Notes under the pieces: model-generated
Told to the model about the DNA's origin: nothing
What the model saw: only the letters and a program-made list of their open reading frames with translations
The model's database searches: none
Assembly (NCBI GenBank): GCA_903772945.1
Contig: CAICTM010000183.1
Coordinates: 33,338-97,337 of the forward strand
Source of the DNA: Seminavis robusta
Taxonomy: Eukaryota > Bacillariophyta > Bacillariophyceae > Naviculales > Naviculaceae
DNA: 64,000 nucleotides
Direction: 5' to 3'
In this document: piece after piece, positions 30,459-43,168 of the stretch
How the letters are laid out: each line of letters starts with the position of its first letter
Position numbering within the stretch: the first letter of the stretch is position 1
Program-made: the position numbers and the translations under genes

Positions 30459-32681
30459 ATGATTACAGGAGTATCTGCTACATGCAATGACCAAGGTGTG
30501 GGGTCAGCGACGGCAACTGCCACTTCTGTCAACCACCCAAAAGGAGTAGCAGCTGCATTCTTCGATTTTGACAAAACCTTGGTGGCCAAAGACAGCCAGG
30601 CATTGGAAGGGCAACATGTGCTTCTTGCTCATCATTTGTCAAACCCCCACATCATCGCTGGGCTGTTAGGGTGCTGCATGCTTGAACCCATTGTCAACAG
30701 AGGCTGGGCCACAGGCTGGGCCACAGCGGGTCTCCTAGGCAGGATGTACCTTTCGTCTTACCGAGGCATTCACCATGTGAGTCTCAAGGAAAGCGCACGG
30801 TGGCTCTACCACAACAGAATCAAACTGATGGTCTACAGAGAAATGATTGAGATAATGAATGATCATCGACGAAAGGGACACATGATCGTTCTAGTATCAG
30901 CTACAGCTGTACCAGCGAACATCTCTTGGAGCCTTTCACCGAAGATTTCAACGTAGATACATGGCTTGCAACTTCCATCCAACGTGACCAGCATGGAATT
31001 TGTACCGGAAGGCCGGCTGGTAGCATACGTTGTGGTGTAGAAAAGGCCAAGGCCATCCAGGAGCTAGCTGAAGAATGCAGCATTGATCTTTCAAGGTCAT
31101 GGGCCTATTCTGACCATCACCAGGACCTGGCCTTCCTTCAAAGTGTAGGGCATCCTGTGGTTATTTATCGGACCCCAAAGTTGCAACAAATTGCCCAAGA
31201 GGAGCAGTGGGAAACTAAACTTCTACAGCTTCCACAAATGGGAGAAGTGTCATCCGATCACACTGGCAAGCCAAGGAAGGGTCGTCGTCGTGGTCACCAA
31301 TGGCTCAAGATGTTCTTGGTACTATCTCTCATGGCTTGTCTGCTCTGAGAGCTTTCACCGCCCAACCAGAACTGTACCGGTACGCTGCCCCAGATGCACT
31401 AGGAGCTAGCCACAACGAGGGATCTACAATGCAGCGACTCTGTGTGATATCTTCCGAACCGCTCACATATGTTCAAACCGTGTCGGGGTCAATTGTTGCC
31501 TACCGTCAACTCATTACGGGAGCGTTGACTCGTGGGACCAATGTCCTTGTTGTGGAGCCTCTTCTCAGGGATGAAGTGGTCCCAGTTGTGTTTCCAAACA
31601 ATGGCACTGGAACCTTGGAAATTCTGCGCCTCCCGGTTCAGAAGAGCAATGAATTAGATTGAGGCGGCCTTGCCGCATTTGATCCATGGGCCTTTCGAAA
31701 TGACATGCGGCAACGCATTCTTATCTTTGGTGCGGATGTTATTCTGATACCAGATCCCATTGTCATCATGGCCGATGTCATGATGATCGCACCTGGACAT
31801 TATGAAGCCCGTGAATTGGGAGCTGCGTTGGTGTATGACATTCACTCGAACATTGTGGATATGGCACCAATGATCAATCCATGGATGGGTCTCCCGTTGG
31901 TTCAACGGGCACTTCACTGGCTGCACAAAGAAATGCTCAAATACGCAAACATGGTGCTTGTAATCTCAGAACAGCAGGAGAAGCACCTTCGTGATGAGAC
32001 TGGGTATGATGGACCGGTTCAAATTGCGCCTGCAGGAGTGCCAAAATGTGTGCCACTACCAGGTCGCAGAGCTTTACTCCATCCACAATGATTGGGTCGC
32101 ACTGTGATGTAACTTTCACATGGGTGGGGCGGTTATCAAAGGAGAAATATATTGGTGAAGTCCTTAATGCCACATCAGGACTGTTGAAAGGCAACGGCAG
32201 TTGGCAGAATACATGCTTGGCAGTGGCGGGACCAGATCAGGGAGAGCTAAGTGTGTTGCAGCACTATGTGCAAGAACATCCGAAAAATATATTCTACATG
32301 GGCAATCTTGAACAATCCGAAGTGGGGACTTTGCTGCAGGCATCGGATGCCATGCTCTTTGTTGGAGGTGTGGGTGAGACACTTGCGCGCGTTGTCACTG
32401 ATGCCCTGGGCTGCCATACTCCTGTGGTTGCCGTTGCCACTCCTCAATCTACGTGGTGGCAGAACCGGGAGGATCTCCCTCATGTGGATCTCACAGTATC
32501 GTCCGATGCTGTCAAGGAGCTGATGGATCGCATGACAGCATTTTCTACCAGTGCTGGTGGTCTGCATGATGCATTAGTTGCAGGTGCGGCCCATTCAGCT
32601 CCAAACCAGATTAGCGAGAGGGAGGCGGTTGCACACAAACTGATGACTCTGGACTCGGTGTATGGTGGATTCAGTAGGTGA
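30459..32681 (+). pseudogene. Dead inverted copy of the HAD-GT4 fusion gene
   Basis: It covers the whole fusion protein from FFDFDKTLVAKDSQ to the C-terminal TLDSVYGGFSR but is cut by at least four lesions relative to the intact gene at 19883-22057: an extra 8 bases near 30904-30911 in the SAT/SEHLL region, one base lost near 31336 in the membrane-helix region, a CGA-to-TGA change at 31660-31662 (NELD then stop), and one base lost near 32042 (after APAGVP). A 12-base tandem duplication near 30707-30730 lengthens RGWA in frame. Between lesions identity is high, so the copy is fairly recent. It lies about 8.4 kb away on the opposite strand, and homology includes about 130 bases of promoter. Confidence 0.88.
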
Positions 32682-35380
32682 TTTTATTAAAACATCATCA
32701 GCAGTCAACACAGATTCATCACTTAGGAGCTGTCACCAGTAGAGACGACAGCGATTCAGTACTCTGGCAGTCATGGTCCTTGCAAGCTGGCGAGAACAGC
32801 AAAGGATAAGAATTGGAGGTGATGACCGGCATCAAGTTAGTTGTCCTTGCCACGCCGTGGTTGTGAGAGAATAGTGAAGGTTTTACTGAAACTGGTCTTT
32901 CGAAACTAGTTACAGTACCGTAATGTATGCCATAGCTTTTGCATGGTGCTCCAGTAGCTGGTAGTACAGGTAGTACCAGGTATGCATACTGTAGCAGGCC
33001 TGTCGCCGTCACAACGTGTCGCCAGGTCTCAATGGACACTGCTAAATTGAGGATTCTCCGGCGACGGAGGAGCATTCGGGCTGCGGCAGCTGGAAAGGTG
33101 CGCTTCCTGAGTGGAATAAGTTCGACCACACTTGTGGGACATTTCTCGGCTGGTTGTTGTTCTGCCTGTCCCAATGATGTATAGTTTGGTTCGTTCGTTT
33201 TCCTTTATGAGTTGTTGCATACCGCGAACGCAGCAAGCACCGTCACTGCGTGCATCCCATCAAACTACACGGTACCTTGTAGGAGCTCGTGCATGGATTT
33301 CGGTTCTTCAGAGGATGACTGTTGTCACAAGGGTGGCCATGTGGTGGTCTCCGTGGATACGTTATTAGCCTTCATTCCGAAAGCGCTGGCTCGAGCTCCA
33401 ACTCATCTCGAATCCGTTGGAGTCTCACGGCGTTTTCTCAGCATGGCATTGCTCTCGCAGGCCTCGTTTAGTGGCTGATTTCACGGCAGCGTATAAGTAC
33501 TGGTAGCATCGACGAATCCCATTGTCCCCAGGACGGGTTTTGTCTGTACTACATAAGCAGCAGCCAATCCATTCCAGTCCGAGGCTTGTAAAGCTAGCAT
33601 TCGTATTGTTGAGGATTGGCGGCTGCGTGCTTGGCTGTGCAGAAACCGGAGTGCCCTCTTTTCCGGTTTTGTTTGAGAGTACACCACAAATTTTGGTTGG
33701 GCAGCTTTTGAATGCACCTCCGAAGTGTCCTCAAACAATATGGATCCTCGCGAGCAAAACATACTTGCCCCCAGTAGTCTTTGGATGGGGAAAAGTTTAG
33801 GCTGAGTTGAGCGTGGTAGTTGTCGTGTCATTGCATCGCTGTCGGATAGATGCCGGGCACCCTAAATTCTCGTAAGGGGCGCCAAGGCAAACTGGTCGTC
33901 AACGGGATCCACCGGGATGTATCTCTGTTGCCCAGCATGATCAGTGCCAATCACAAACTGCATCACGGCACTTTTGTGCGCTTTCTCCTACTGGAAGAGC
34001 AAATGGCTCAGGAATCTGGCCCTGACTCCGGAGGCTTCAATTGCATGAACGAGGCTTGAGGTCGCGGTGGAAACAATCCAACTATGTTCCTACTTCTTCA
34101 AGGTCTCAGGTCCTGGCAGGGTGGGAGAGAAGATGCAGACATGGCGACAGTCCACAAGGAGGGATTTGGGTCGGTCAGGGTGGTCCGTCCGAGTATCATT
34201 GTACACCAGAATAGATAAAACCTCGATCTCTCGAATTGATCCCTCGTTGATGCATTAGCAAACTCATCGCAATGGCTAGGGTTGCTTTCTCCTCATCTTG
34301 TATTGTAGCTACTGGCACCCGTCTTCGTCGTCGAGCGAAAGCTATAGCAGGGACTGAATGAGTGGACCATCGTGTCTGGCCAAAAGATAGCTTTCCTGCG
34401 ATGGGTCTGTACTCAATGACCCTGACTGCATTGATCGCATTGGATGCTCCAGGCAACGCGATCAAGCTCCTCCAACGCAGGAAGAGAAATCCCGGGTTTT
34501 GAACTAGTGCGTGCCCTTGGTCCGCCCTGATACCTTTCGAAACAATTGCCGAAAGCGGTAGAAATCCATCTGGCTAAGAGACGCATCCACTTCTATCTTC
34601 GCAAAGCTGCAGTTCTATTTCGTCTTATGAATTATATCTCCAGTGGAATAGCACATCAAAGGCTTCACTGGACGTTGGGCACTGGAGGAGGAGGCCTTGC
34701 CACAAAATTATGCTTGTCGATTGCGTTGCGCAGTTTATGGAGTGAAGCCCGGTCAGGCATGTTAGTGGACGTAGTGAGATTACTGTACACATTGCAATTG
34801 ACGGTTTGTTGGATATTGTTGTCTTGCTTGGTTATGAAGAGGAGGGTATTGGTGGTGCATTTTTAATGGGTTGCTTTCACTTTTCCGAGGCGCCTTTTTC
34901 CCAGTGCCGAGTGTCTTCCCAGTTCAACGCCAGCCACCCAAAACATTATGGCACACTCTTTATCCACGGAATGCCTCGTTTCAGATTTTTGAAGCTTGAT
35001 AACAGAACTTACGGAAGATGCCATGGAGCCCATAGCAGTTTGGCATTCAAAGTAGCTTGCAATGGGCCATGCTCCTCTGAAGCAGCTTGGCGTGAACTTA
35101 GACGGGCGGGGAACTCGAGCTTGTGGCTCACCTTCGTTTAAGAAAGCAGGAAATGCAATCAGTTTCCCTTTGTGACAGGTACCATGTACGATGTAGCTGC
35201 CAGTCCGAAGGAAGGCAGCACGCTTGGACTTCTTCCCAGTGATTCTTGTTGCTGCCTCAGATCCATCTTAGTTGGAGGGTCTCACAAAGTGCAGTTTGCC
35301 CACAAAGTTTTGTGGCCATTATTGCGTCTCTGTGCCAACTGCTTTGCACCTTGCTGTCCCCCCTGCATGGCAGTAGCCAG
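32682..35380. other. Gene-poor stretch, no gene recognised
   Basis: About 2.7 kb with only short open frames on both strands (for example 33831-33481 minus, 33850-34059 plus, 34546-34866 plus). None has a motif, and composition does not favour one frame. Decayed genes or old mobile DNA are possible but not shown. The 18-bp repeat right copy is at 32702-32719. Confidence 0.4.
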
Positions 35381-36280
35381 CTAAGCGCTCGTTCGGCGTA
35401 TCTGCAGGCCCACACTGAGCCCCACACCACCAAAGAGCAGCACGATGAAAACCACGCAGATGACGCACTGTCGATGGGACATGTTTCGTTCTTCTTCAAT
35501 AATCTCTCTGTGCCGTCGACGCAGCCTGCTTTCATCGCTCAAAATCTCCTCGTCGCCCGTTCCAATGCTACCTGGGCGGCCCGAGACTCCTTGGCGCGAA
35601 GGGGAGAAGAAACCCATAGCTCCTTGTCCTCCTCCCCGCTCCACGTCCACTTCTTCCGTGCCCTGGGGCGATGAGCGCCTTGTGTCTTGCTGCCCCCTTG
35701 TAGAGAGCTTGCCAAACAGTGACTTTTTGGTGTGGCTCTGACCACCTGATTTCTGGGATTGTGCTCCAGATCCACCAGAATCAGTTTTGGAGAGCCTTGC
35801 TTTGTTTCCGGTCACATCGTAGTCCGAGGCTGAAACATCCTTTGCAGTCGCAAGAGTCAGATTGGAGGCCTCAGTCAACAGCTTGGTTTTGGGTTGAAGA
35901 GTTTCAGACGATGGCTGGATGATGGTGGTAGGATCTGCGCCGTCATTGGCCGGTTCGACAGCTTCAGGTTCCGAGATTGGGGATTTGGTTTCCTCGTCCC
36001 GGCGCTCTGCATATACTTCAGTGTGGGCATCCCCAGGTGCTACAATGTTGGTACCAGCTGGGGGTTCTCCCACGCCCTCAACAAAGGTTGCTCTAGGCGA
36101 TGAATTCTGGGAAGGGTCTGTAGATTCTGGAGACTGATCAGCAATGGATGCAGGGGTATCCTCTTGCGGGGTTTCTGACGGACGGGGGCCTAGTTCCGTC
36201 TCAGGATGAACGCAGTCCTCTTCCGGGCCTGTGTTGCGGCTAGTTGTTTCAGAGTCATTGCCTACCTTTGCTTCTTGCAT
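35381..36280 (-). CDS. Tail-anchored disordered protein
   Basis: A 299-residue single-exon protein. The first about 250 residues are rich in Glu, Pro, Ser, Thr and Gly and are predicted disordered (ETELGPRPSETPQEDTPASI; SGGSGAQSQKSGGQSHTKKS). A charged segment ESRLRRRHREIIEEERNMS precedes one C-terminal membrane helix (QCVICVVFIVLLFGGVGLSV), leaving only about nine residues beyond it (GLQIRRTSA). This is the classic tail-anchor layout, with the bulk in the cytosol and insertion after translation. No catalytic motif is seen. The many Ser/Thr-Pro sites suggest phosphorylation. The closest analogues by layout are SNARE-like or adaptor proteins, but no SNARE heptads are visible. Confidence 0.68.
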   Translation of the reverse strand: MQEAKVGNDSETTSRNTGPEEDCVHPETELGPRPSETPQEDTPASIADQSPESTDPSQNSSPRATFVEGVGEPPAGTNIVAPGDAHTEVYAERRDEETKSPISEPEAVEPANDGADPTTIIQPSSETLQPKTKLLTEASNLTLATAKDVSASDYDVTGNKARLSKTDSGGSGAQSQKSGGQSHTKKSLFGKLSTRGQQDTRRSSPQGTEEVDVERGGGQGAMGFFSPSRQGVSGRPGSIGTGDEEILSDESRLRRRHREIIEEERNMSHRQCVICVVFIVLLFGGVGLSVGLQIRRTSA

Positions 36281-39200
36281 TTTTCTCTAGTTTACTTAAC
36301 TTTTTCGTCTATGCTTGGCTTGTGAATGCAACTCTCTACAAGGATCCGAGGCTCCCTTTACGGATAAATGAAAATGTGGCTGGGCCTTTAGCTAAGTTTG
36401 ACTACCGACCCGATCACAGGTCTACATGCTGTGTGGCTTCACTGGTGTGGTTGTTCGTAGAACCTCCTTCGCTGTTGGCCGCGACAGTTGCCAACGAGAG
36501 TTGATGTATGGTGAGGATGTGCTTGGGTACTAAAGATGTATAGTGCGTTCACCGTAAAAGCACCATTTGATCTGAATGCGTCTCACAATCTTCAGATCAA
36601 GCTTCGCCTGCCATTGAGCTTCTGTCTGACCTTGCCAGCCAAAGGTAGACAAGACATACCGGTATGAAGATTGAGATTCAAAGCTAGATCACTCAGTGTA
36701 ATCAGAAAACGATACTGAATGCACGTAGGATAGGACATTCAAGAATACTTTGCATGGTTCACCTGTTCTACCTAGTCGATAGCTGTTCTACCATTACTGC
36801 AATGCACACTGCACACTGCATACAGAGTGTTGATGTGTTGATGCGTGTCGTTGGATTCCAAAGCAGCATGGTTTCTGAAATGTGTGACCAGCTGTTCTAA
36901 AAACTCATCCTTGAAAGTTTGACTTTGAAGAGGTACGTTTTAGCACTTTTCGTTTTTCTACCGTATGCTATGTTCATTATTGCGTCCAGGTGCTGGTCAA
37001 GTCAGTCCAACCCTCCTAGCCTCCTAAAAGAATAAAAGAGTTTCAGGTAGCTTCCTGTGGTAGGGAGCTTCCAGACTCCAAAGTATGAAAGCAAAATGAA
37101 AAAGATTCAAATGCATTCGACTCTACAAATTTTTGGTTCTTCATAGCTGGGATGCAGCCAGGGAGAGGACAGTTTGGCGCCGACATGACGCAATCCAAGC
37201 CAAGATTGCTGAAGGAATGAAAGTTGAGCCTCCGCAACAAGCTTGCCAAAAGGGCCAAACAGGATTCATGTTGGCCGATGCTCTTGTTGCTGAATTGCTT
37301 GTTGCCAGTACATTCATAGCCTCTCGCTAGAAGAATGAGATGTGTCGTAGCAGGGATACAATTTGGAGTTGAGAAAGCACAAAATTAATCTGGTGAAATC
37401 TGTTAGAAAGCCAAGTTGGGTGTGGTCTTCAAGGCTAAGCAAGAAGTTTGAAGAAATGAAGTGCAGGGTTTAGGGGGGGACAAACAATCAAATTTTCAAG
37501 ATTTGTCACAGAAAGGCAATAAGCCCAAAAACACTTCTGGCAAAAAGTTGTCTCTGTGCATTCGTGATTCTGTCATGCATTTTTATCCTACCAGAGTATC
37601 CTATTGCAGTGCTGGCTTGAAAAGACATTTTCTGTAACCATTGTGAATGCATAGTGTTCTCTTCAGACACCTTGTGTGACTCGCTTTTGCTTTCCAAGAC
37701 TCCATCTGCTCCATTACGGACCAGCGTGGTCTAAATGAATAAAGCCTCATGTTTTGCTAAGTCATTAGGCCCCCCAGAAAGGAAGCAAGGGCCGCCAAGA
37801 GTACTTTCTGGAGGATTGTGGCAGGATGCCCAAATTCCGAGGAGCACTGCTAGGTAGCTGCTCTCAAAGTACCTTTGAAGCTTCGCACTTTGTGTGAGCA
37901 GCTGCTAATATCACCACTCGAGTAGCTACGATTGAGTACTGGTACTCTACAAGTATGCATAAGTGTAGCTAGCTAGCCGCCGGCGGTAGGGAGCTGCCAC
38001 CGGACTCTCCGTTTACCGGTACTCACAAAAGCTCTCCCAACATACCGTACACGATGTAGCTCACGATGTATCTCAAGATCAAGAAGCCGATCAGAGGCAC
38101 CACGTGCGAAGCCGCAAGAGGTGGTACCAGGTACCAGGTAACCAGGCGGCCAAAGGAAGCTCCTGAATCCTGAAGAAGTGTTCCCCCTCCATGTCCCCCA
38201 GGATGCCGACTCCAAAGCTCCGAAGCATCTGAAAGATCTTGATTTTGTGCCACTAAAAAAATTCGGCTACTGATGACGCCTAGGATGCAATAATTTGGAT
38301 AGGAGAAACCTTCTAAGATCTCACTAATTGGGACGCCTTTGCGTATCCCATTGCTCAACTGTAGGCACCCTCCAGCCAGTCACAGCAAATAGCTAGCTAG
38401 CTAGCTAGCATACTTCTTACTTCCCCTTCCTTCAGCACCTGGGATTCCAATCCATTCCATGAATTGCGAAGGTGCGCTACCCATTTCGGCAAGGCCGCCG
38501 GTCCTTACAGCAGAGGCCTCCTCATCATGTATTCACCCAAGAAAAGGAGCTGAGGCACGACACCCGTCTCGTCAGCTCGGAGAGTATTGGTGACCTTGGG
38601 TTTGGTTTTAAACTTTCCCAGCTGAGGGGGCCAACTCTCTCCGCCCCAATGTTTGTGGGGGTTATCGGTTTAGGGTAGCGGCACGGTGGACAGTCGTACT
38701 CAGAGTAGCCTTAAAATAGAATTCTATTCTTATGATCCGTAGCTGGCTGAATTCCCCGCGAGCTGAACGAAGAAGCAAGCTGCGAAGGTTGTGTGAGGGC
38801 CTCGACTATCGGGGGGGACACTCGACGCTAGTAGGTACAAAAGAATTTTAATAGTCTTGGGGACTACAGCATAAGTCTCCACTGAAAAGCAGTGCTGCTT
38901 GAGATCCAAACTCAGGAAGGATCAAAGTGTGAGTTTGGCGAGGTGCCACTGCTTCACAGTGGCTGCTGGAATGGTACCGTAGCTTCTCGTACTCGTATAC
39001 CATTGGTCGGGCGGTCGGGCACAACACGTCAGCCACGAAAAGCACTGTTGCCCAGGACTTGATTGACCCATGTTTTGAGCATTGGCCCTCGAACATCCCA
39101 CGTGCTGCACTCAACGATGGAAACGATTGTTGCGGTTGTACCGTAGTCGGACTCCCGCGCTCAAAGCCTCAACAACGATCCAGACCTTTCAGCGTTTCGT

Positions 39201-39482
39201 GGAGCCAGCCAGCATACGCCTTGTACCAGGAGTATGCCAACCAGATGGTGGCTGCGCATCGTGCTCGACCGTCACTTCAGGTGGAAGACACAACGTAAAC
39301 ACCTCACGCCAATTGTGGCTCGAGCGAAAGGCAAAGATAGCCTTACTACGAAATGGCTAATATCCAACGTTAATAATCATCATGCTTTGGTACGTTCCGC
39401 TTTGCAAATCATCCAGTCTCTGTTACCTCCTTTCAGGGACCTCTGCACTGGACACTCGAATATGCCTACTAGTACTCATGAT
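36281..39482. other. Gene-poor stretch, no gene recognised
   Basis: About 3.2 kb. It contains (TAGC)5-6 at 38390-38411 and TACCGGTA-like words near 36657 and 38015. Short open frames such as 38358-38023 (minus, hydrophobic end) begin at non-ATG codons and lack motifs. Confidence 0.4.
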
Positions 39483-41124
39483 CTACTTGGCTCCATCATC
39501 AAAGTCAGACTTGGCCTGGCACAGACCATCAAAGATACGCTTGGCCAAAAAGCGCTGCTCGGGAGGAAGATCACTCGTCTTGTCGGGGTGCACCACAAGA
39601 CTGGCCTTGTGAAAGGCTCTCTTGACCTTGCTGTCATCCAACAAGTCTCCAATGGTCAATTGCTTCCATTTCGCACCGGGCCACAAGACGGTATGCAACG
39701 ATGCCAACAAGGCTCGCAACTGTTTCTTTTTGCCGTGTTCTTCGGCCCATGCCTTGATTTTGGGATCCAACCGTCTGCGAATGACATCTTCCTCTTCTTC
39801 GTCTTTTTTCTTTTTGGCTTCTCGTTCTCGCAATTCATTCACCTTTTTGGCCTGTTCCTTTTCCATTTCGGCCACACGCTGTTCGACACCCCGTTGGACC
39901 GTTTCGCTCTTCCCGTAGGCACTGGCACGGTTGAGGGACACCCCCTTGACCTTGGTGGTTTTGGCTGCCGCCGCAATGCCCGATTTGGCATGGCCGGGTG
40001 GAGCCGACCCTGGTTGCATTTCGACCCAACGTTCGTCGACGGGATCCCAGACTCGATTCTTGGCAGCAGTTTTTTCTCGTTGCTTGTGTTCTCGTTGCAA
40101 CTTTTGAGCCCTGGTTTCATTGGGATTATGGGCAGGCCTGCCAGTAGGCGTCATGGCCGGAAGAGGAGCCGACATGGCATGATGCAACACTTTGGGGTTG
40201 CGACCTGGTGAATTAAAGCCCATGAGATCGGCTTCGGCGGGTTTGCGTTGTTGTTGCTGCGGCGGCGGCTGGACACGAGTTTGTTGTGGGGCCTGATAGG
40301 CTCGAGGAGGAGCGGATTGGCGCACATGCTGCGGTGCCGCACGGGGTTGTTGACGTGGTGTCGGGGCGGGAGCTCTGGGGGGAGCTGGAGCCGGGGCGGC
40401 ACGGGGTTGATGATGATGACGCGTAGTTGTAGCATGAGTGGGTGGAATGGGGGCCGTTCCTCCATTGCGTTTGTTGACATCGTCGGCTGCTTTCATCAAA
40501 TCGAGCAATTTAAACGTCAAAACAGCGACGGGAGGTCCATGATCGGATCCACCGGCATCGTCTCCCGTGACCATTTTGTTCATCATTTTGAAGGCTCCCT
40601 TGGCGGCCTTGGCAGCCGTGTCGGTGGCAGCAAGGGAAGGTTTGGGTGGGAACAATAGTTTGCGCAAATTGTACTGGGTTGTTTCTTTGACGGGCAATTT
40701 GGCATTGCCATCCTGGACATCCCACCAACTGTAGGCTCGTTCCGTGCTACCAGCCACGGGCTTGTCTTCAACCAAGACCCTCCAATGATACCCTTCTGGT
40801 CCCAAGTGACTCAACGAGTGGGCTGCCGTGCAGTGTCTGATAACAAATAGTAATTAAATAAAAGAGATATTTCAACAAAAGACCATTGGTTAGATAGGAT
40901 CACCAGTAGTTCAACTCCGGGTATAACTACAGGAGGGCAGGGGTAGGTGGGTTGACAGTAGATTGGTGCACTTACTGTTTGACGGCATTCAGCGTTGGTC
41001 CACGGCCGTAGGGCATCTGGAAGCAGTTGAAGAGAGGATCAGAGCTGTCTGATTCGGAGTTGGTGATCCTGTAGAGGACCAAGATGGTCCTGCCGCCATT
41101 CTGGTGATGTCCATTGGCTGCCAT
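39483..41124 (-). CDS. Auxilin-like J-domain protein (2 exons)
   Basis: Exons 41124-40976 and 40836-39483 (139-nt GT-AG intron) give 500 residues. The N-terminal module (ILVLYRITNSESDSSDPLFN; GPEGYHWRVLVEDKP; RAYSWWDVQDGNAKLPV) resembles NECAP/adaptin-ear-like domains of clathrin accessory proteins. The middle is Pro/Gln/Ala-rich (PPPQQQQRKPAEADLMGFNS), then a charged helix (EKEQAKKVNELREREAKKKK). The C-terminus is an auxilin-type J domain: IKAWAEEHGKKKQLRALLAS, LHTVLWPGAKWKQL and the HPD tripeptide at 466-468 in VVHPDKTSD. A role in recruiting Hsc70 to uncoat clathrin vesicles is inferred. The combination of an ear-like N-terminus with an auxilin J domain deserves a check against plant and fungal auxilins. 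Confidence 0.83.
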
Positions 41125-43168
41125 TTTGAATGAATGTTCAGTGCGCTCCAACTGTTAAAGTATCAAGTTAGCTCGTAGATGGATGAATTCGAGTCTCCTG
41201 CGAGAAAGAAAGTGACCAATTGTGAATGAGATAACTAAGATATGACAATTCGTGAGAAGCAAACCGCAAACTGAAGTTTCGTTTCGTATGTGTGTCGGTG
41301 CAAGTCAGTCATCCGCGAGACCATAGACAATAGTAGACCGGATCCTCATCCAATTTCAATTCGGTGAACACGCCAACGTAATACCCTTCCTCGTTCTCAC
41401 GGAGCAACCACCCACTTCAAACCTACATGTTCCACCACGCGCACACTTACTTACAAGTCTGTGATGACAGTGCTTTCCAGTCTGATACCATCAAAAAGAA
41501 GCAAACAAGATCGACAATGGCAACAACAGCCGCCTGGTCGTGGCGGTGGCGGTGCGCAACGGTCACATTTTGAGTCATCTTAAGGCTAACCTTTTAAGGA
41601 TACGGGACTCAGACAGTGGAAACTGCTTCAAAAACTTTCGAAACTTCGAAACGATCCTCGCTGCGCCGCCGCTTGATGCCAATCGACTTTCTCTCTTCGA
41701 TTCTATGATGGGTGCATGTTGCCGATGGACAGTAACATCCAGGATCCATTTTGGACAAAACGACCCCCACCGGTCGAATAAATTGACAGCTGAAACCATG
41801 CCGAAACGGTGCGGTGGAAACGACCACTCCTGGTTCCGTTTCTCCCGCCAAGGCGAAGATCGCTTTCAGATCCTTTGCTACTCATGAGCTCATAAATCTG
41901 TTTTGCAAATCAACATGCATTGGGCACCCAGGGCCTCCCTGGAGGATCTGATAGGTGTACCGCATGACTCTTCGCTTTTGGCACATCGATGTAGGTGTGG
42001 AGCAAGATGGTCCACAAAAGGACTGGTTTGTAGCATTCTGCTGAGAGACTCACCCGCAACACTCCAATGGAGGTTGGACGAGATGGTGGGCTGTAAGTGA
42101 CAGAGGAGGCAGCACTCGGCGGCTGTGCTGAGTGACTGACTTCTTTCTGTTCCATGTGGAGAATGTGTTGGAAATCCTGGTGAGGTGATTGTGGGATGGC
42201 TTCGGTGGAGGGAGTCCAAAGCAACTCTGAGGTTCCAGCACCCCCGAAATGGGGGTGATACTGGTTCCCGAGAGGAAGTGAAAATGACACTTGTTACCAA
42301 TATTCTGGGATTTAGACTCCGTGCAATAGTGGGCCTGTGAGATCCCTTCTGCTACCAGGTGTGACAGGAGCAGAAGGAGATTCTCATGTAAGGTTTCAGC
42401 GGCACAGTGACGGGCAGAATGAACCCAAGGGATCATTCTGCAGCTGTGGGGCACAAAATGCTCAGACAACAATAGCAGCTTTATATTCCAAAGCATTAAA
42501 ACATATAGCATCAATCAATCAAAAACAAACCCTTTCATTCTATAGTCTACAGTGCCCAATAGCCTAGAGTTGGAGCGAGAAACTCCATTGCCGAACCTTT
42601 TTGCTAAACAATTTCCACTCCCGCAAAACTTGGCAACGTACCAGTATGGATTCGGTCATCTAACCATCGCTCTACTGGTCTTCCCCATATCCATCTACTG
42701 TAGCTAGAATCTTCCTTTTGACACACTTTCCATTCCTCAAATCTTGATCTAGGTTTGGGTTCACAATCATGACGAATAGCAACAATCAGTCAATCACAAA
42801 AGAAATCACCTTCCTCGGTGGCTTCACATAGAAGCGAGACAGAAGTATTCCTTCACGACGGTAGGGGAGACACGGGGCTTGATTGTCCGACTCGACTCGA
42901 CTCGACTCGACTCGACTCGACTCGACTCGACTCCCTCGTCACTCAGTCGAAAAGTCTGATAAAAGCCAGTAGAGCGGTAAAACAACGAAACGATGACTTG
43001 ACTCGACTGAGACCTCGCCGCGGCACTCTTTTCACTCACTCGCAGTCTCCACGTTTCGTGGAAGCTGCCGGTGCGCCGGTGCGATGGCATTTCGTCGTCG
43101 AGTTATCGTGAGAAGCTCACAAAGTTTGCTGGAGGAACGAAGTACTGGTAGTTCATCCCCGAACCAAG
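41125..43168. other. Intergenic, no gene recognised
   Basis: Divergent promoter space of the auxilin-like and ankyrin-like genes. It includes the (CGACT)9 array at 42888-42932. A 136-residue minus-strand frame at 42300-41890 has no motif. Confidence 0.4.
42888..42932. repeat. (CGACT)9 microsatellite
   Basis: Nine perfect CGACT units. A shorter array of the same unit, about four copies, is at 56526-56546. Confidence 0.92.

Noticed and set aside
33481-33831. 116-residue minus-strand open frame in the gene-poor region
   Set aside because: No recognisable domain or splice partner; length is within chance.
38023-38358. 111-residue minus-strand open frame ending in a hydrophobic segment
   Set aside because: Starts at TTG, has no suitable ATG and no motif.
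41890-42300. 136-residue minus-strand open frame
   Set aside because: Composition is Ser/Pro/His-rich in several frames at once; no supporting feature.
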